A stretch of 64,000 nucleotides of DNA, from contig NW_026946365.1 of NCBI RefSeq assembly GCF_035222375.1, positions 1,922,001-1,986,000 on the forward strand. Direction: 5' to 3'. Both the position numbers and the translations under genes were made by a program. Positions within the stretch are counted from its first letter, which is position 1. Each line of letters starts with the position of its first letter. The notes beneath the pieces were generated by a model. That model searched no databases, had not been told where the DNA came from, and worked only from the letters and a program-made list of their open reading frames with translations. The DNA is from Podospora pseudocomata. Its lineage: Eukaryota; Ascomycota; Sordariomycetes; Sordariales; Podosporaceae. This document shows, one piece after another, positions 44,201 through 56,281 of the stretch.

Positions 44201-46122
44201 AGTCATCAGGCCATAAAAGATTGTCAGACGTTAAAAAGGGATCAAATGGCGACAACGATGACGCAGATGGCTTTAAGGAGGATGGTGACTCTGATTTTTC
44301 AAATCCGATTGCCAAGAGAAAGGAGCAATCAGCAGATCCCAAAGACCCTGGGGACCCAACCAATGCCTCAAAGGGTTCTAATGAGGAGCAATCCTCCAAG
44401 GCCGACAATCTGGACACCACTAAGAAGAATGCTGTCGATGACGACGATGCAGCCGCCAACAAGACTTCGACTGCGGATGGACCATCAGATACGCAGCTAT
44501 CTTCAATTACCAAGGACCAAGCCGAGGAGAATTCAAAGTTTCAAGAGTCTTCCACCGAGAACGGATCTTGCCATGCCAAGGAGGCTTCATCTGAAGAAGA
44601 GGCCGCAACATCCACCGCCAGCAAGAGCGAAGATACAAGATCCACCACTGTCAAAACCCAAGACAACACTGTCACGTCAACCAGTTATGAGGCTTCCACC
44701 AAGGAGACCCTTTCTACCAGTAACGAAGTATTGACGACCGGCGAGCCTCCGACCACGTCTCAACGATCAGTCCCTGACAGCTCTTCTACCGTGGATCAGA
44801 GGATCAGTGAACCGACAAAAGCTGGCAAGTCATCCGGTTCTGCCGTCCTAGCTGGAGCTGCGGTAACTGGTGCTGCGGTAATAGCTGGTGCAGTCATTTA
44901 CCATAACATCACAAACAACAGTTCAACCACCATAAACATTGATCAGTCTTCGCACAACCACCAAATTGAAGCTGCTCAACAAGGAGAGGGAGACACTGAT
45001 AGTGATAACAACGATCAACACTCTGTACAAGGAGCTCAAGACAGTGATGTTGAGCAGCATGATGGTGATAATTCGAAAGGTGAAAACGATCAACTCAGCG
45101 GCAACGACACTGATAGCGATGACGGACGTGGGAATGACACCGACAGCAATAGCGGAGAACATAACGCAAACGACTCAGACAACGATGAAGAGGTTGACAA
45201 TGGGAGCCAAGCCGGCTTCGATACCCAAAGCGTCGATGGGTCCCAACAGGGAGAGCACGACAGCGACGACAATGATAACCACCACGAAAGCGACGACGGT
45301 AGCGACAATGAGGGTGACAGCGAAGGTAATATCGAATCGGGAGGAGATGGAGAGAGTGATAGCGAGGGAAACATGGCAGGCGAGGAAGGAAGTTTCAAAG
45401 GTTATGCCTCAAGTGATGATGGGCACCGAAAGTCGGATGATGAAGGTGGCTCCAACGATGACGATGGGGACGAAAATGAAGACGATTCTCAGAGGTCGAG
45501 TGTTTCTGGGGATGATGATGACAACCAGAGCCACAATGGATGGGGAAATCAAGATAGCGACGAAGAGCAGAACAATGGGAGTGATGCGGATGGCAATGGT
45601 GAAGAAAACGGATGGGGAGATGACATACAGAGCCAAGTCAGTGGTGATGGTGACAATGATGACAGTGACACCCAGAGTGTCAGCGGGCAGAGCTCTGGAG
45701 GCGGCTCTAACCACACCGGAACGGCTAATAGCAAGGATGGAAATGGGGATGGAGATGACGATGAGGATGGATACGGGTATCACAATGACAGTGGAGATGA
45801 ACCCGCTGGAGATGGTGATGACCGAAGTCTGAACCAAGATAGCGATGCCTTGCAGGACGACGACAATGAGCTGGACGACGATAATGAGCTGGACGACGAT
45901 AATGAGCAGGATGATGAAGCGGAGGGTGATGAAGCGGAGGATGATGGAGTTGAGGATGATGGATTTGAGGATGATGGATTTGAGGATGAGTACGGGCAGG
46001 ATAAGGACGATGAGCAAGACGATGAGAATTATGAATATGGGCAGAATGAGGAGTACGGGCAGGACTATGACGATGGGCAAGATGGTGATGGTAACGGATA
46101 TGAAGAAGACTATATGTACTAG
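41291..46122 (+). CDS. Giant low-complexity acidic protein, 1587 residues
   Basis: Two exons, 41291..42517 and 42586..46122, with a 68-nt intron (ACACAG/GTAGGA...TTTCACAG) whose removal restores one frame of 1588 codons. The start is MAINGPLKAVPGSAEYLESQ; the upstream open frame has no ATG. The first 100 residues look folded and include a Cys pair (KKLCIACLVAA). Thereafter it is Ser/Thr/Lys-rich, then runs of Glu/Thr (TEEETEDETEEE type, 43950-44190) and finally about 380 residues dominated by Asp, Asn, Ser, Gly and Glu. One apolar Ala/Gly/Val segment, AVLAGAAVTGAAVIAGAVIY (about 1160-1180), sits between the basic and acidic halves and could span a membrane. Function unknown; calcium or histone binding by the acidic tail is only a guess. 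Long antisense ORFs are compositional artefacts. Confidence 0.8.
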
Positions 46123-46758
46123 TAGTATCAGTTGGAGAGAACTGGGTAGGTAGGTAGGCAACGCATTTCGTGCGAAACATCTGGGGTCTCCTTACTAGTA
46201 TTGAAGAGTGCAATGTGCGGTCTTGCGTTTGAAAGAGTTCCAATGAGTCAGTGGCCGATGCCACCTTTGAGAGATCCGGTGCTTGGAGCCCACTCCTCCA
46301 GGCTCCTCTGAATTTTATTCTCAGACCGTCACGATGCACCATTTTTTTCTTATCTCACTGCATGTTGAAGTAAGCATGAACAGTCCTTGGTGGTTTGGGA
46401 AATCCGCCCTAATCAGATGATTGGTTGGTTTCCGGACCGGCGACCTAGCGCTTTCCTCCCCGGGCAGACCTTGATCATGAACAGTGAACCAACAAAATTG
46501 GCACCTAGCTTCTTTAGGTATCAACACATTGAAAGAGGGCACATGATATTGCAATTTGAGTCACAGAAGACGAGAAAATGTGGCTTCGTCTGGTTCGTTG
46601 AGGTAGGAATATAGCGTTTAGGTAGGGGTAGGTCAATACATGTACCTTATATTCAATGATCTTTCCACTGTTCTCTTACTCTGACTCTGGACCCCAGTCT
46701 TTTGATTCATCACTTCTTTCTTTCTTCTACATTGTATCAAAAGGTCCTCAGTGTTTCA
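46123..46758. other. Intergenic
   Basis: 3' flank of the acidic gene and upstream DNA of the small gene; contains TAGGTAGGTAGG at 46145-46156. No gene. Confidence 0.45.
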
Positions 46759-47031
46759 ATGGCGCACACAAGCAGTCATAAAAATACTCAAATTCAAAAA
46801 GGAGCCAAGTCGGCTACCTCGAATACCAACCCCGACCTGAAAGCCGACTGTTTGAGCTGCCCACTTGCCCCAAAAAGTGTCACAACCAAAACTTCTGAAA
46901 CAAAGGTCTCATCTCAGTCGAAACCAACCCCAAAGCCAAAGGACCCCCACTATCTCATCAAGCGTTACATGAAGGACGGCGTGGTTCATATTCATGAGAA
47001 ACTGTGGATGGAAGCAAGAGATTTGCCATAA
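46759..47031 (+). CDS. Small basic protein, 90 residues, unknown
   Basis: A single ORF from the ATG at 46759 (MAHTSSHKNTQIQKGAKSAT) to the stop at 47031. It is rich in Lys, Ser and Thr, with one Cys pair (DCLSCPLAP) and a C-terminal part that looks conserved (DPHYLIKRYMKDGVVHIHEK, then LWMEARDLP). No signal peptide. It lies directly downstream of the acidic protein gene in the same orientation. The family is unknown, and it may be a fragment of a larger gene. Confidence 0.45.
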   Translation: MAHTSSHKNTQIQKGAKSATSNTNPDLKADCLSCPLAPKSVTTKTSETKVSSQSKPTPKPKDPHYLIKRYMKDGVVHIHEKLWMEARDLP

Positions 47032-47545
47032 GAGCCTGGGGCATTCCACGGAGAATTAGAGGTGCTTGAATATCTGCCTTTTATCAGTCCTATTTCCCGT
47101 CCTTTTCTTTGTTTCTTTATTAGTTTGTTTGGAGAAACAGTCTTGTTGACGCTTCTATTGTGCAGGAAACGGACTTTGATATTTGTATTCTGGCTGAGTT
47201 TGCGGGTCAAGTTCATGAATCTGTGATGATTGGGTCTTGTGACTCTGCTCCTCACCTCTCATATCTATGATGCGAATGATGGGCTTGGGAGCTCGTACCA
47301 CAAGGGCAAGGTGCTGGCCAGGATAGAATTATATCAGAATTAAGTACCCAGACAGTCGTCATATTCATGAATTCAATAATTCATTCAACAGTAGGCAGTG
47401 AAAAGAACGCTCTTTCTTGAAGTCATGTCTGACTGGTTTGAGAGGTCATGAAAGAGCGTGATAATGTCCTCTCTGATGCATGAAATCTCCTAAAGAGTGT
47501 TTCCAGTTGGTGTTTGGTCTTTTACCCTTGGTCCCACAACTACAA
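47032..47545. other. Gap between convergent genes
   Basis: 3' flanks only; nothing recognised. Confidence 0.4.
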
Positions 47546-48593
47546 TCACCAAACCCCTTTCTCATTCCCCTGGACCTGCATCCTATTCAACCTACGCTGT
47601 GTCCACCTCACGAGCCCCACCAGTGAGTCCTTTGTAACCTTGACAATCCAACGAAGAATCAGATGTTGGTAAAGCTCGCCGCGGTATTCGCGTCCGAACT
47701 CCAGCAACAGTGTTTTGACTCCTCTAGGGTCATCCTTATCTCCTTCAGCCACAATTGCGTCGATCTCCCGGAATCCCAGAGACATGAACAGACACTGGGA
47801 CATGGGCGCAGCGCTGACACACTGAGGGATCCTGTCCATTCTTGAGAGGTCTCTAGCCCATGTTGCCAGCTGAGTGCCGTAGCCACGTCTCCAGTATGCC
47901 GGGTGAACGACTATCATGCTGATGGTGGAGTGTCTGTGGACTCTGTTTTTCCTTTTGGCGGTAGCAGAGAGAAGGCCCCACTCGTCATAGTGGCGTTGGT
48001 TTAAGTCTCGATTCAGGCTATGTGGAGTTGCGAGATAACAACCTGGGAGACGTGATGGTTAAAATGAGGTCCACATAAATGCAATTTGAGCTTCAATAGA
48101 AGTATATAGATATTTGGATGTGGCCACAGTGATTTGTTACCATAGACGAAAATTCCTGTTGAGATTTTGAGATAGGAGGAGTTAAAGAGGCAATGAATGC
48201 AATAAAAGCAGTGACGTTACCATTATTATTTTTCAATTTACCAACATGAGGAGAGCCTGGGTCGAGTTTAATGGAAATAACACCGACAATGACCCGTTCA
48301 CCAGCCTTGGGAGCAGTCCAACCGGTGTTGTCCGGTATGATGGCAGCTGTCTTGTTGTTTTCATCGCACAAGTAAGCGTCCTCCCGGACTAGGACTATAT
48401 GATCGTCGCTCTGGATGGCATCCAGGAATTGGGCGCGGTACGACTCGATTGTGTCTTCGGGGTACTTTGCATGATTGGGACGTTCCCACTCGAACAGAGG
48501 AGAGTATCGAAAAGCGGCAGTTGCCACGACGCTAATGCGAGGAACATCGTCGGGGCTTGCGATACGCAGGTGGCCCAGCGGAGGGAAATCCAT
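47546..48593 (-). CDS. GNAT-family N-acetyltransferase
   Basis: Two exons: complement(48221..48593, 47546..48042), with a 178-nt intron (AATG/GTAACG...TCCCAG); 289 residues with the frame conserved. The N-terminal half (MDFPPLGHLRIASPDDVPRI, TAAFRYSPLFEWERPNH) matches the helix 1-2 region of fungal GNAT proteins. GERVIVGVISIKLDPGSPH is beta-4. MIVVHPAYWRRGYGTQLATW is the acetyl-CoA-binding motif A with RRGYGT in the Q/RxxGxG/A position. SLGFREIDAIVAEG is the usual beta-6/7 end. The long intron contains no obvious extra exon. Substrate unknown; probably cytosolic. Confidence 0.82.
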
Positions 48594-49141
48594 GCGGCAA
48601 ACAATGTCAAATGATCGTGAAAAACATGAAAATGAGAAAAATAAACTGGTCGGTTCCCATCTTGTTACAAATTAACTGTCTTTGTGTGCACTTATGAAGA
48701 AATTCCTTGTCGAGGATTACCATTCCACCAAATACAAACTTTGGAGACACAATAGGTAATAATGGCGAGGCTCCGGTCGATGAAGTGGGTTGAGGTGGGT
48801 TGAGGTTGAGGTCCCGGTGGGTTGAGGCTCGTATACAGTGTTGCACCGTGCGAGCCTCGCGAGACCCAGAAGTCAACAAATGCCAGGTGCTTATTCTGGG
48901 GCCAATGAGAGTCAATCAGAGCTCGACCGGCGAAGGAGCTACCCCGCCCAGACGCTTTTATTGGCGAGCTTTTCTCACATATCATGGTCTGACCATTTTT
49001 AGTTCGGCCCTTGATGCTGGAAGTGTTTCTAGATACTACATGTACCAGTTTCTTATTGCGTTTAAGCCTCCCACCGGCACGTCACGTTCCACAGTTGCCA
49101 ACTTCTGATCCTTACATTACCTGTTCGCAAATTCCAAAACC
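48594..49141. other. Divergent upstream region
   Basis: Separates the acetyltransferase (minus) from the Zn2Cys6 gene (plus). It includes a short imperfect direct repeat of GGTTGAGGT/GGTGGGTTGAGG near 48786-48830. No gene. Confidence 0.45.
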
Positions 49142-51442
49142 ATGTCCGGCCACGGAGAGGGTCACGCCGGCCCAGAAACAAACGAATCAGACCCCGGCTT
49201 GGCGGCATCAGAATGTTTCGACTCCATGTTCGACTTTGAGCAGTGGGAGGCAGATCAAGAGGTTCGCTGGGAGTTGCATCAGGACCTTCAAGGCCTTTCA
49301 AGTCTCGCAAGTAGTGGCGACGAAGGTCTCAACATCACCTCGCTCACACCTCAGTCTTCGTCCATCGATTTCGATTTGGACGAACCCCTGCGGACTACTA
49401 CACCCGTGTCAACGATAGTTCCTACAACAGTGTCGGCCAACATCGAAAGTTTGTCATGCCTTGGCGTTCCATCATGGGACTTCGTTTCGACACCCGACCA
49501 TAATTCTATCTCTTTGCCATCGACCCATCTTGTTTACTCCCCTGACAGAGCCTCTGGAACTGATGGGGCCGAAGTACCCTTGAGGCAGCAGTCGCTCCCA
49601 AGCGGTTACTCAGGAGACTATAGCAACCAAACAACCGGGGATCACAATGCCTTCTCCAAAGACCCGTCAGTGGAAAGACAGAGCGATGTTGGGGTTGGGG
49701 TTGGTTCTTATGTCATCCGACCCAAACAAAGCCTGCCACACTCGAAGAAAGGTTCCCGGACAAAGTCACACCGCACTATCTCAACAAAGTCAATCCAGTT
49801 GACGACAGAGAATGTGACATCCTATGACTGTTCCATAGCTTTTAGGAGCATCCTGCCCAGACTCGACCCTCAAGGGACACCTTGCAACCACACTGAACCA
49901 GACGCCCAAGCTTCCAGTTCGATGCCACGTAAAGGAAAGCGCAAGCCCAACACAGACGAAGACCGCAAGAAGATCAAGCTTGTGAGGAGGATTGGTGCAT
50001 GCTTACGATGTAGGATCTTCAAAGAAGCCGTGAGTTGCACTATGAGTCGATGGCAGATACGTGCTAACATCGGTGATAGTGTGATGAAAACGAGCCTTGC
50101 GGGCGATGTTTAATAGCTCTTGCCAACGCTAAAGTTTTTTCATTACCATGTTATAGAGAGCCACTGGAAAACGTCATTGCATTTCGGGCTGGAAATTCCA
50201 GGGCCGGAAAACTTCGCTCGGAGCCAATATCTATTAGATGGGCCGGTGATGACATAAGTCCGAGAGTCGTAGCGTTGTCATATCCGTTCAAGAAACAGGG
50301 CGCTGGGGCAGGATTAACAGTCACCATTAAATGTCGCAAGTTCGTACCTTACGAGTGGGATGTGATGGAAGAACCATGGTCTATTTCTCCAAAAAAGTCC
50401 ATTCCTATGATATCAACACCATTTGCCTGTGTAAGTGCATTAGAGATCCGGTTATTTGTCAACGCTGACTGATTGAAACTCCAGTACGACGATGGTGCAA
50501 GCGTGGCTGCTGTTGCAAGGTACATTGAAGCCACCAAGGCAGCACTCTTGGATGAGAGTCTCGACGGTATTTTGGACGACATGATTCGACTGAGTACTGC
50601 TGAAGCAACACGTTACTGCTTGAAATACAGGGTGAGCTCTTCCAGTGAGCTTCTCAGGAAACTGTGATCATCGGCTAATATTGGCGGTGACAGGACTCTG
50701 CTGTAGCAACTGCCATGAACATCCGCGCAGCCAGCTTTTTCTCCCGAACGAAAATGATCATGACTGAAAACAATGTGCTTGAATTGCCTTATTTTCATAA
50801 TCCACATTTTCTACTCAACGGTGGCTACCCTGTACCATCAATGATTGACTATCAGATGGATTACATGGCAATTACCTACATGCACGGACAGATGGAAGTC
50901 CTTGTAAAGCAGTTGAAGAAGCTAATTTTCACCAAAAACCAGCGTAAAAGTTGGTACGAGGTCTACTTGACAGTATTCGTGCTGCTTCAAAGTTTGGAGA
51001 CAGTGCATGCTCGCCAAATAGACATCATTCGGCGGTATGAACCAGAGGTACGGACGAATCTTACAAACCTTGCAGAAATCTCACTAATGGTGATGATCAG
51101 GGTGGTGAGGCATTGTCAAAAGCTCGAAATATTGGCACGAGAATGATCGAAGAATGGAAATACTCTGCAAGAATTCTGATTTATCATTATCGAGCTGTTT
51201 TGAAAGGCATGGTACCATTCGCAGCCACCTGGAACGACAAACACGTGGCCGAGTTGCGCCACGACTGCGGCCTGGATGAGGAGGCGCTTCAATATGCTCG
51301 ACAAATGTCGGGTTTCATCAGGACCCGATTCGACTCTCTCAGACGATTGACCAAAGAGGGGCTCGATAACGATGCTGTAAGGCCGTTGGCGTGGATAGCA
51401 CGACTTTATATCGACGATGAGGTTGACTCAGGCAAGAAGTAG
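49142..51442 (+). CDS. Zn(II)2Cys6 transcription-factor-like protein, cluster at mid-protein
   Basis: Five exons: 49142..50029, 50080..50430, 50485..50631, 50694..51047 and 51101..51442. Introns are 50, 54, 62 and 53 nt; all phase 0; 693 residues. The binuclear cluster spans about residues 287-320 with spacing CX2CX6CX5CX2CX13C (ACLRCRIFKEAC, CGRC, LPC). The first intron splits it between the second and third Cys. Basic residues precede it (KGKRKPNTDEDRKKIKLVRR). The N-terminal 280 residues are acidic and Ser/Thr-rich, a possible activation region. The C-terminal part is helical. Most fungal regulators place the cluster within the first 100 residues, so this placement is unusual but known. 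Nuclear; targets unknown. It is convergent with the dioxygenase. Confidence 0.85.
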
Positions 51443-51682
51443 AGAGGGGCGTTCAATTTCAGCAAACACAGTTATAGTATACCTGTTGTTATCTCCTCCG
51501 AGCCAAGACATTGCAAAAACGAGTTTCAACCTCCGCTTGCACCAGACGAGTCTTTCGTTCAGAGCACTAGGAACCGGCAAAGATCCTTCGACAAACCAGC
51601 AAAATCCACCGTCAACCTTTCACTGGCCCAGACGGCACCATTGTTACACCAACACGCACGCGCTGCACAGCCACACCAGAAC

Positions 51683-52912
51683 TCAGTCATGGTCCGGGTT
51701 AGCAGAGATGCCCATCTGCTTGATCCTCATGCCAGGAGCAACCTTGTCCATCTCATCCTTGGTCCAGTACGCCCTCTCAGCAGGACTCAGATCAAACGTC
51801 TCGTCCAACTTCCTCTGCAAGACAGGAGCGGACTCCCATCCCTTGTGGCTGTCATGCAGCCACAGGCGCATGATGTACCGCTGGTTCCACACATCATCCG
51901 GCGAGTCAACAAACCCAGCACGTGCATGGAGAACAGCAAAGTTGTTGATGAACAACAAATCTCCAGCCTCGGGAACAATCCGAAGGTTGACACGCGTAGC
52001 GGCCTCCTGGACCCGATTAAGAGCAGCAATCCTCTCGGGTGTAAGCTGTGGAGCATCAGGCGAGAAAGGGATGGCGGGATTCGCCCCCAAGAACGTAACG
52101 GCCATATTGATCTGAAGCTGGTTGTTGTGGAACCCAATCACGGGCCTGTTGAAGGTCCTGGTGATGGTTTGATTTGGGCCGGGGCGGTGGACGCGCTCCC
52201 AGTACCAATTCTCGGAGAGAATGCGCAAGACTTCGGGGTCTCGCTTCATGAGGTCGTTGTAGATTGAGGCGATGGGGGCGAGATACTGGTCTCCTCCTTC
52301 GAGGGGAGTGCTTTGGACGAAGAGAGAGACCATGTCACCGACGTCGATGTCGGTGTGAAATGTCATGGGCTTGGCGAGCTCGAGGGGGCTGAGCTTTTGC
52401 GAGAGTTGGGCACGGGAGCGGTCACGGATGTGGTCTTGGGAAAAGTTTAGCTTTTGCTTTCAGTCTCTGAAGCAGGAAGCCTCACCAATGTTTCTTGCAC
52501 GCTGATCAGCAATGTAGCTGGTGATGCCGGCGTAGAGGATCACACATTCCTCGTCTGTGTAAGCCGAGGGGTTGATGCCACGGATACGGTGGAATCCTCG
52601 GCCGTTGTACACATGGTCCGTGACTTTCTGGAGCCGTTTGGCAAGTCCCTGAGAAAGAGGGAATGTGGTAGGGTCTGCATGGCCACGGGAAAGGCCCAGG
52701 GCTGGTGGGCAAGTGTCAGTTGATGACGTGGGCTGCATATGAGGGACACATGTGTTACCTTGGAAGTGTTTGATGGCGGAGTTGAGCTCCTCAATATCTT
52801 GGCTTGAGAACTTGTCAGTGAAAACATCAGTGTTGGACTCAAAGTCGGCACCAGTCCATGCCAGGTCACCGGTGAGCTCTTTAGGCCAGTCGGCGGAGCT
52901 AGGGCAGTCCAT
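51683..52912 (-). CDS. TauD/TfdA-family Fe(II)/2-oxoglutarate dioxygenase
   Basis: Three exons: complement(52759..52912, 52486..52701, 51683..52434), with introns of 57 nt (GTAACA...CCACCAG) and 51 nt (GTGAGG...CCCAAG); 373 residues. The iron ligands are visible: HTD (His about 150, Asp about 152, in MTFHTDIDVGD) and the distal His about 293 in NNFAVLHARAGF. The 2-oxoglutarate-binding Arg is in NQRYIMRLWL. The start MDCPSSADWPKELTGDLAW resembles fungal TauD-like proteins (clavaminate-synthase-like). It would hydroxylate a small organic substrate, possibly sulfonate, amino-acid-derived or secondary-metabolite. The substrate cannot be told. Confidence 0.9.
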
Positions 52913-54419
52913 TGTTCAGGATCTTGTCTGAGTCGTGCAATTTCTCCCTTGGAAGTCCAAGTATGATGAGATTGGAGAGAGAGTAGTGTGTACAGAACTT
53001 GATCTTCAAGACCCCCATTCTCAACGGGACTAATGTCTGCATATATACCCTTCATCCATTGCATCCAGCTCATGAACGTGAATGCCCTCGATGCGGCTCA
53101 ACTGCGTATTCCCCCTATTCCACAAGGCTATGAGGCTCAAATCGAGGCTCTGAGCTAACTGCCGGGCCAAGAAGAAGCTTCAGGGGTGTAGCTTATGTGA
53201 ACACATGCAGAGCGGTTGGGGTGGTGTGCTAACCGAGCGTGCCATTTGTTGCCAGACCAAGAATGAAGCAGAAGTGCAACAATAAGTCTCTCACACTGTG
53301 CAGAGATGATAAGCAGAGCCTCAAGCCAGCGGGACACAGCATCCGAAACAGTCTAAGTTCGGGGCGGAAGACTGTCAGCGTGACCACGGACTGAGCCGGT
53401 TCCGCGTGGAGAGCCAATGATCGAGGGTTGTGATGAAGAAAATGGGCTGTTGATTTATGAAACCCCCACGATAAAATTCAGGCTTGCATGGTAGGATATT
53501 ATGTCACGGATCCAATGGCTTCAGAGTGATAAACATAGGTAGGATGGTGAGTAAGCACGGGTTAGGTAATGACATTCTGGACCTTGTTTTTCAATGAGGC
53601 TCTTCGCACGCGCTAGCCCGTAATGATGAGTGGAAGGAGGGGATAAACAAAATGAATGGAATCAGTTGAGTGCCCAAAGAAGGAAACTCGGCGAGATGGG
53701 AGTCGTTGACTCTTGCCACTGTGTTCACCGTCTGTGGTTGATCCGGCAAATGACTTTCTCGGCAGCCCCAATTGGTTGATTTCCAATGATGTCAAGACTC
53801 GAGACAAGATGATGAACTGCTCCTGATTCAACTCTGGACCAGTCATACAGGGCTAGCCGCCTTCACCATCCAGCAAATGGAACGGATGTTACCGTGTCTA
53901 GGCAGTTAGGTATCCAAGGACACCTCCACCAGCCGATAAACGTCGGTATACACCGGCCTAGAGTGCCATATCCCAGATTCTATGTACATGCTTCCCCCCC
54001 TAATTATGTTAAACCGACTGTGTCACACAGCTTCTGAGTAACCATCAGGCCCTTAGAGCCGATCAGGTGTTAGGATCTGCTTCACTCGTTCACCAGAATA
54101 GGCAATCATTTCCAGAACTACAAAGACTTGGTAGTTTTGTGACACATAAACTGTCTTTCACCGAGGATGGCATCTCCGGTTTCTGCTCTAGATAGCTTGT
54201 TATCAGAGGCGTAAAGGCTTTCGTCAAATCATCAAACAGCCGAGCATATGTGACTAAGGATCGTGTCATTTTGACCGCATTCGGCCCTCAAACGTAGCGG
54301 GACTGTCTATGTTTGGCTGAACAGCTTGACATAGGTACGACTAAAGGAATTTCAGGGCGTAGGCTCTCATCAAACTCGTCTTTCAGTTCCGTTTCTTTTG
54401 CCTAGTTCTCGATGCTTAC
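52913..54419. other. Long intergenic stretch, no gene seen
   Basis: About 1.5 kb with only short ORFs (for example 53613-53846 minus). No element or RNA gene recognised. Confidence 0.5.
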
Positions 54420-56281
54420 CTATATGTTCAGCCTCCTCACCAGCTCTATATCCGATTCCCGCCGCTGAAGCCCACTCCCACCCCTATCATATATGGACGT
54501 TGTCACTGGGCCATACCCCTCCACTTTCTTCCGCAAAAAGCCGAGCCAGACGAAAGATAAAAGTATCAGTCCCACAGCGACAATAGCCATACCCAGTGAC
54601 ACACCCACAACTCCACCAAGTGGCATCTCTAACCTGAAGCCTACGAAGCTCAGACCAATGAAGAGACCTGAGAGAACGGTGAATATCAAGAGCATATAGA
54701 TCGTGCTGGCAGTGGTGAGGGCTGTCATGAACTTTATGAGACGGTTGCCAACCCGCCCGATGGAAGGCCAGTTGATGCTGCGAGCGATCGTGCTCGGGAT
54801 GGTGTGGGTGACAGCGGTCTGGACGGTGGAAAAGTATAGCGCAAGGTATGTGACAGCGGTGACGCCTATGGACACTCCCAGCCATCGTGGCCAGGTGTAT
54901 TGGTCTTGAAATTCCTACCAAGATGTGTGAGTTATGAACAAGGGAAATAATTTAAGGCACTTACAATTACGTTCATCCCAAAAACAGCAGCAATGAAGCT
55001 CAGTGGTATAAAGAAGAAGGCCAGTTGTGTAAGCTTCGATATCGACTCGGCTTGGGCGATGGCCCGCTGGCTCTCTAAAATGCTGAGGGTCGACATAAGC
55101 GCTTGAAAAGCCGTTTCGACTCTATTTCGAATCGCCTCGAGTTCAGCGTTGATCTGGTTGAGTCGCCATGCTATCATTTGCTCCGAGTCATCGCCGTATG
55201 GCGGGACCAACTGACGGGGCCTCTCCTTGGTGTGCTGATCAAGTTTCTCCATCATATACCGGACAGAGACCCGGAGGTTGGCGAGGGTGTTCCGCCATCG
55301 GCCAAGATAATCTCTCCACTGCGGCACCGAGGAGCGCAGCTGCTCGTCTTCGCCCAAATACAATTCGACCTCGTCCAACCCCCGACCCAGCTCGAACAGG
55401 ATGGTTGGCATATCATCCACCACAAAACCAAGCATCGTTTGTATGAGCCAAGTATCATTTTGTCTTCCTCGAAACGGACTCGGGGCATCCAGCGCCTTTT
55501 TGATACGGTCTAGGGCTGTCGTCTCGAGGATAAAACAGGGCTGATTCGGCAGAGGTTTGGAGCCTATGTCTCCAGACCACAAGTTGAGGTTCACCTGCCT
55601 GACTGTATGCATTCTTTGTGGATCGACCAGAAGGCACCCAACAAGTTGGCCATTCTCCCGTCTCGAGTAATGAAACGACATGCGCGTTGAGGCATGATGA
55701 AGAACAACACTCTCCATCCTCTGTGATGGGTGAAGCGGATGGTATGGTCTATATACCCCCTCCGGAAACGTTCCCCATCGACAATGGCTCTCGTATGTGG
55801 ATTGGGGGTCGGCAGTTTGGTCTGTATCCCATGGTGTTCCCGCGCGAATCTTCTTCTCCATTTTCCAACCCTCAGACTTTTGCAGGGCTGGTTCTGACCA
55901 GCTGACAAAGAAACTACCGGTAGATCTGTCCTGGTGGAAGCCCATTTTGTGTCCTGAGCCGCGTCCAAGATGGGCTGTGAAGAACTCTGGGGGCAGGTAC
56001 AACCCCATATCTGCCAAACGCGTTGCCTGAAGGTCGCTATGAGCTTCAACGAGGTATATCAAATCGTAATCTTGAGAGGGTTCCAGGGCTTCGTCAGGGT
56101 TGGGTTTGGTCTGTGACAAGTCGACGGCGGTGAAACTGGTCTTTCCATCATTTTGGACTTGAAGTCGCAGACATCTGGAGGTGGCTTCCGAAGGTTCTGA
56201 GGGTTTGGCGGGCTCCCGGCCGATAACGGGATCACCCAGCAATCTCACCGAGTCAAGCGACGAGGTCCTTCTTTTGAGCAT
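54420..56281 (-). CDS. CorA-like metal-ion transporter / membrane protein
   Basis: Two exons: complement(54965..56281, 54420..54914), separated by a 50-nt intron (ATT/GTAAGT...GGTAG) right after GMNVI; 603 residues. A large soluble N-terminal domain ends in long helices (LVPPYGDDSEQMIAWRLNQI). Next comes AQAESISKLTQLAFFFIPLS FIAAVFGMNVI, a CorA-type TM1 with the GMN signature. Exon 2 adds EFQDQYTWPRWLGVSIGVTA (TM2 region) and, unusually, two more hydrophobic segments (ASTIYMLLIFTVLSGLFIGL, GVSLGMAIVAVGLILLSFVW). Fungal members of this group often act in Mg2+ or other divalent transport, or are annotated only as CorA-like. Start is the ATG at 56281. Confidence 0.84.

Noticed and set aside
43167-44513. 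448-codon minus-strand ORF rich in Ser, Leu and Val
   Set aside because: It is the antisense of the Glu/Thr/Lys-rich repeats of the acidic protein; its composition is explained by that and it has no domain.
45409-46161. 250-codon minus-strand ORF rich in Ile, Val and Leu that looks like a membrane protein
   Set aside because: Antisense of Asp/Asn codons (GAT, GAC, AAT read backwards give Ile, Val and Leu).
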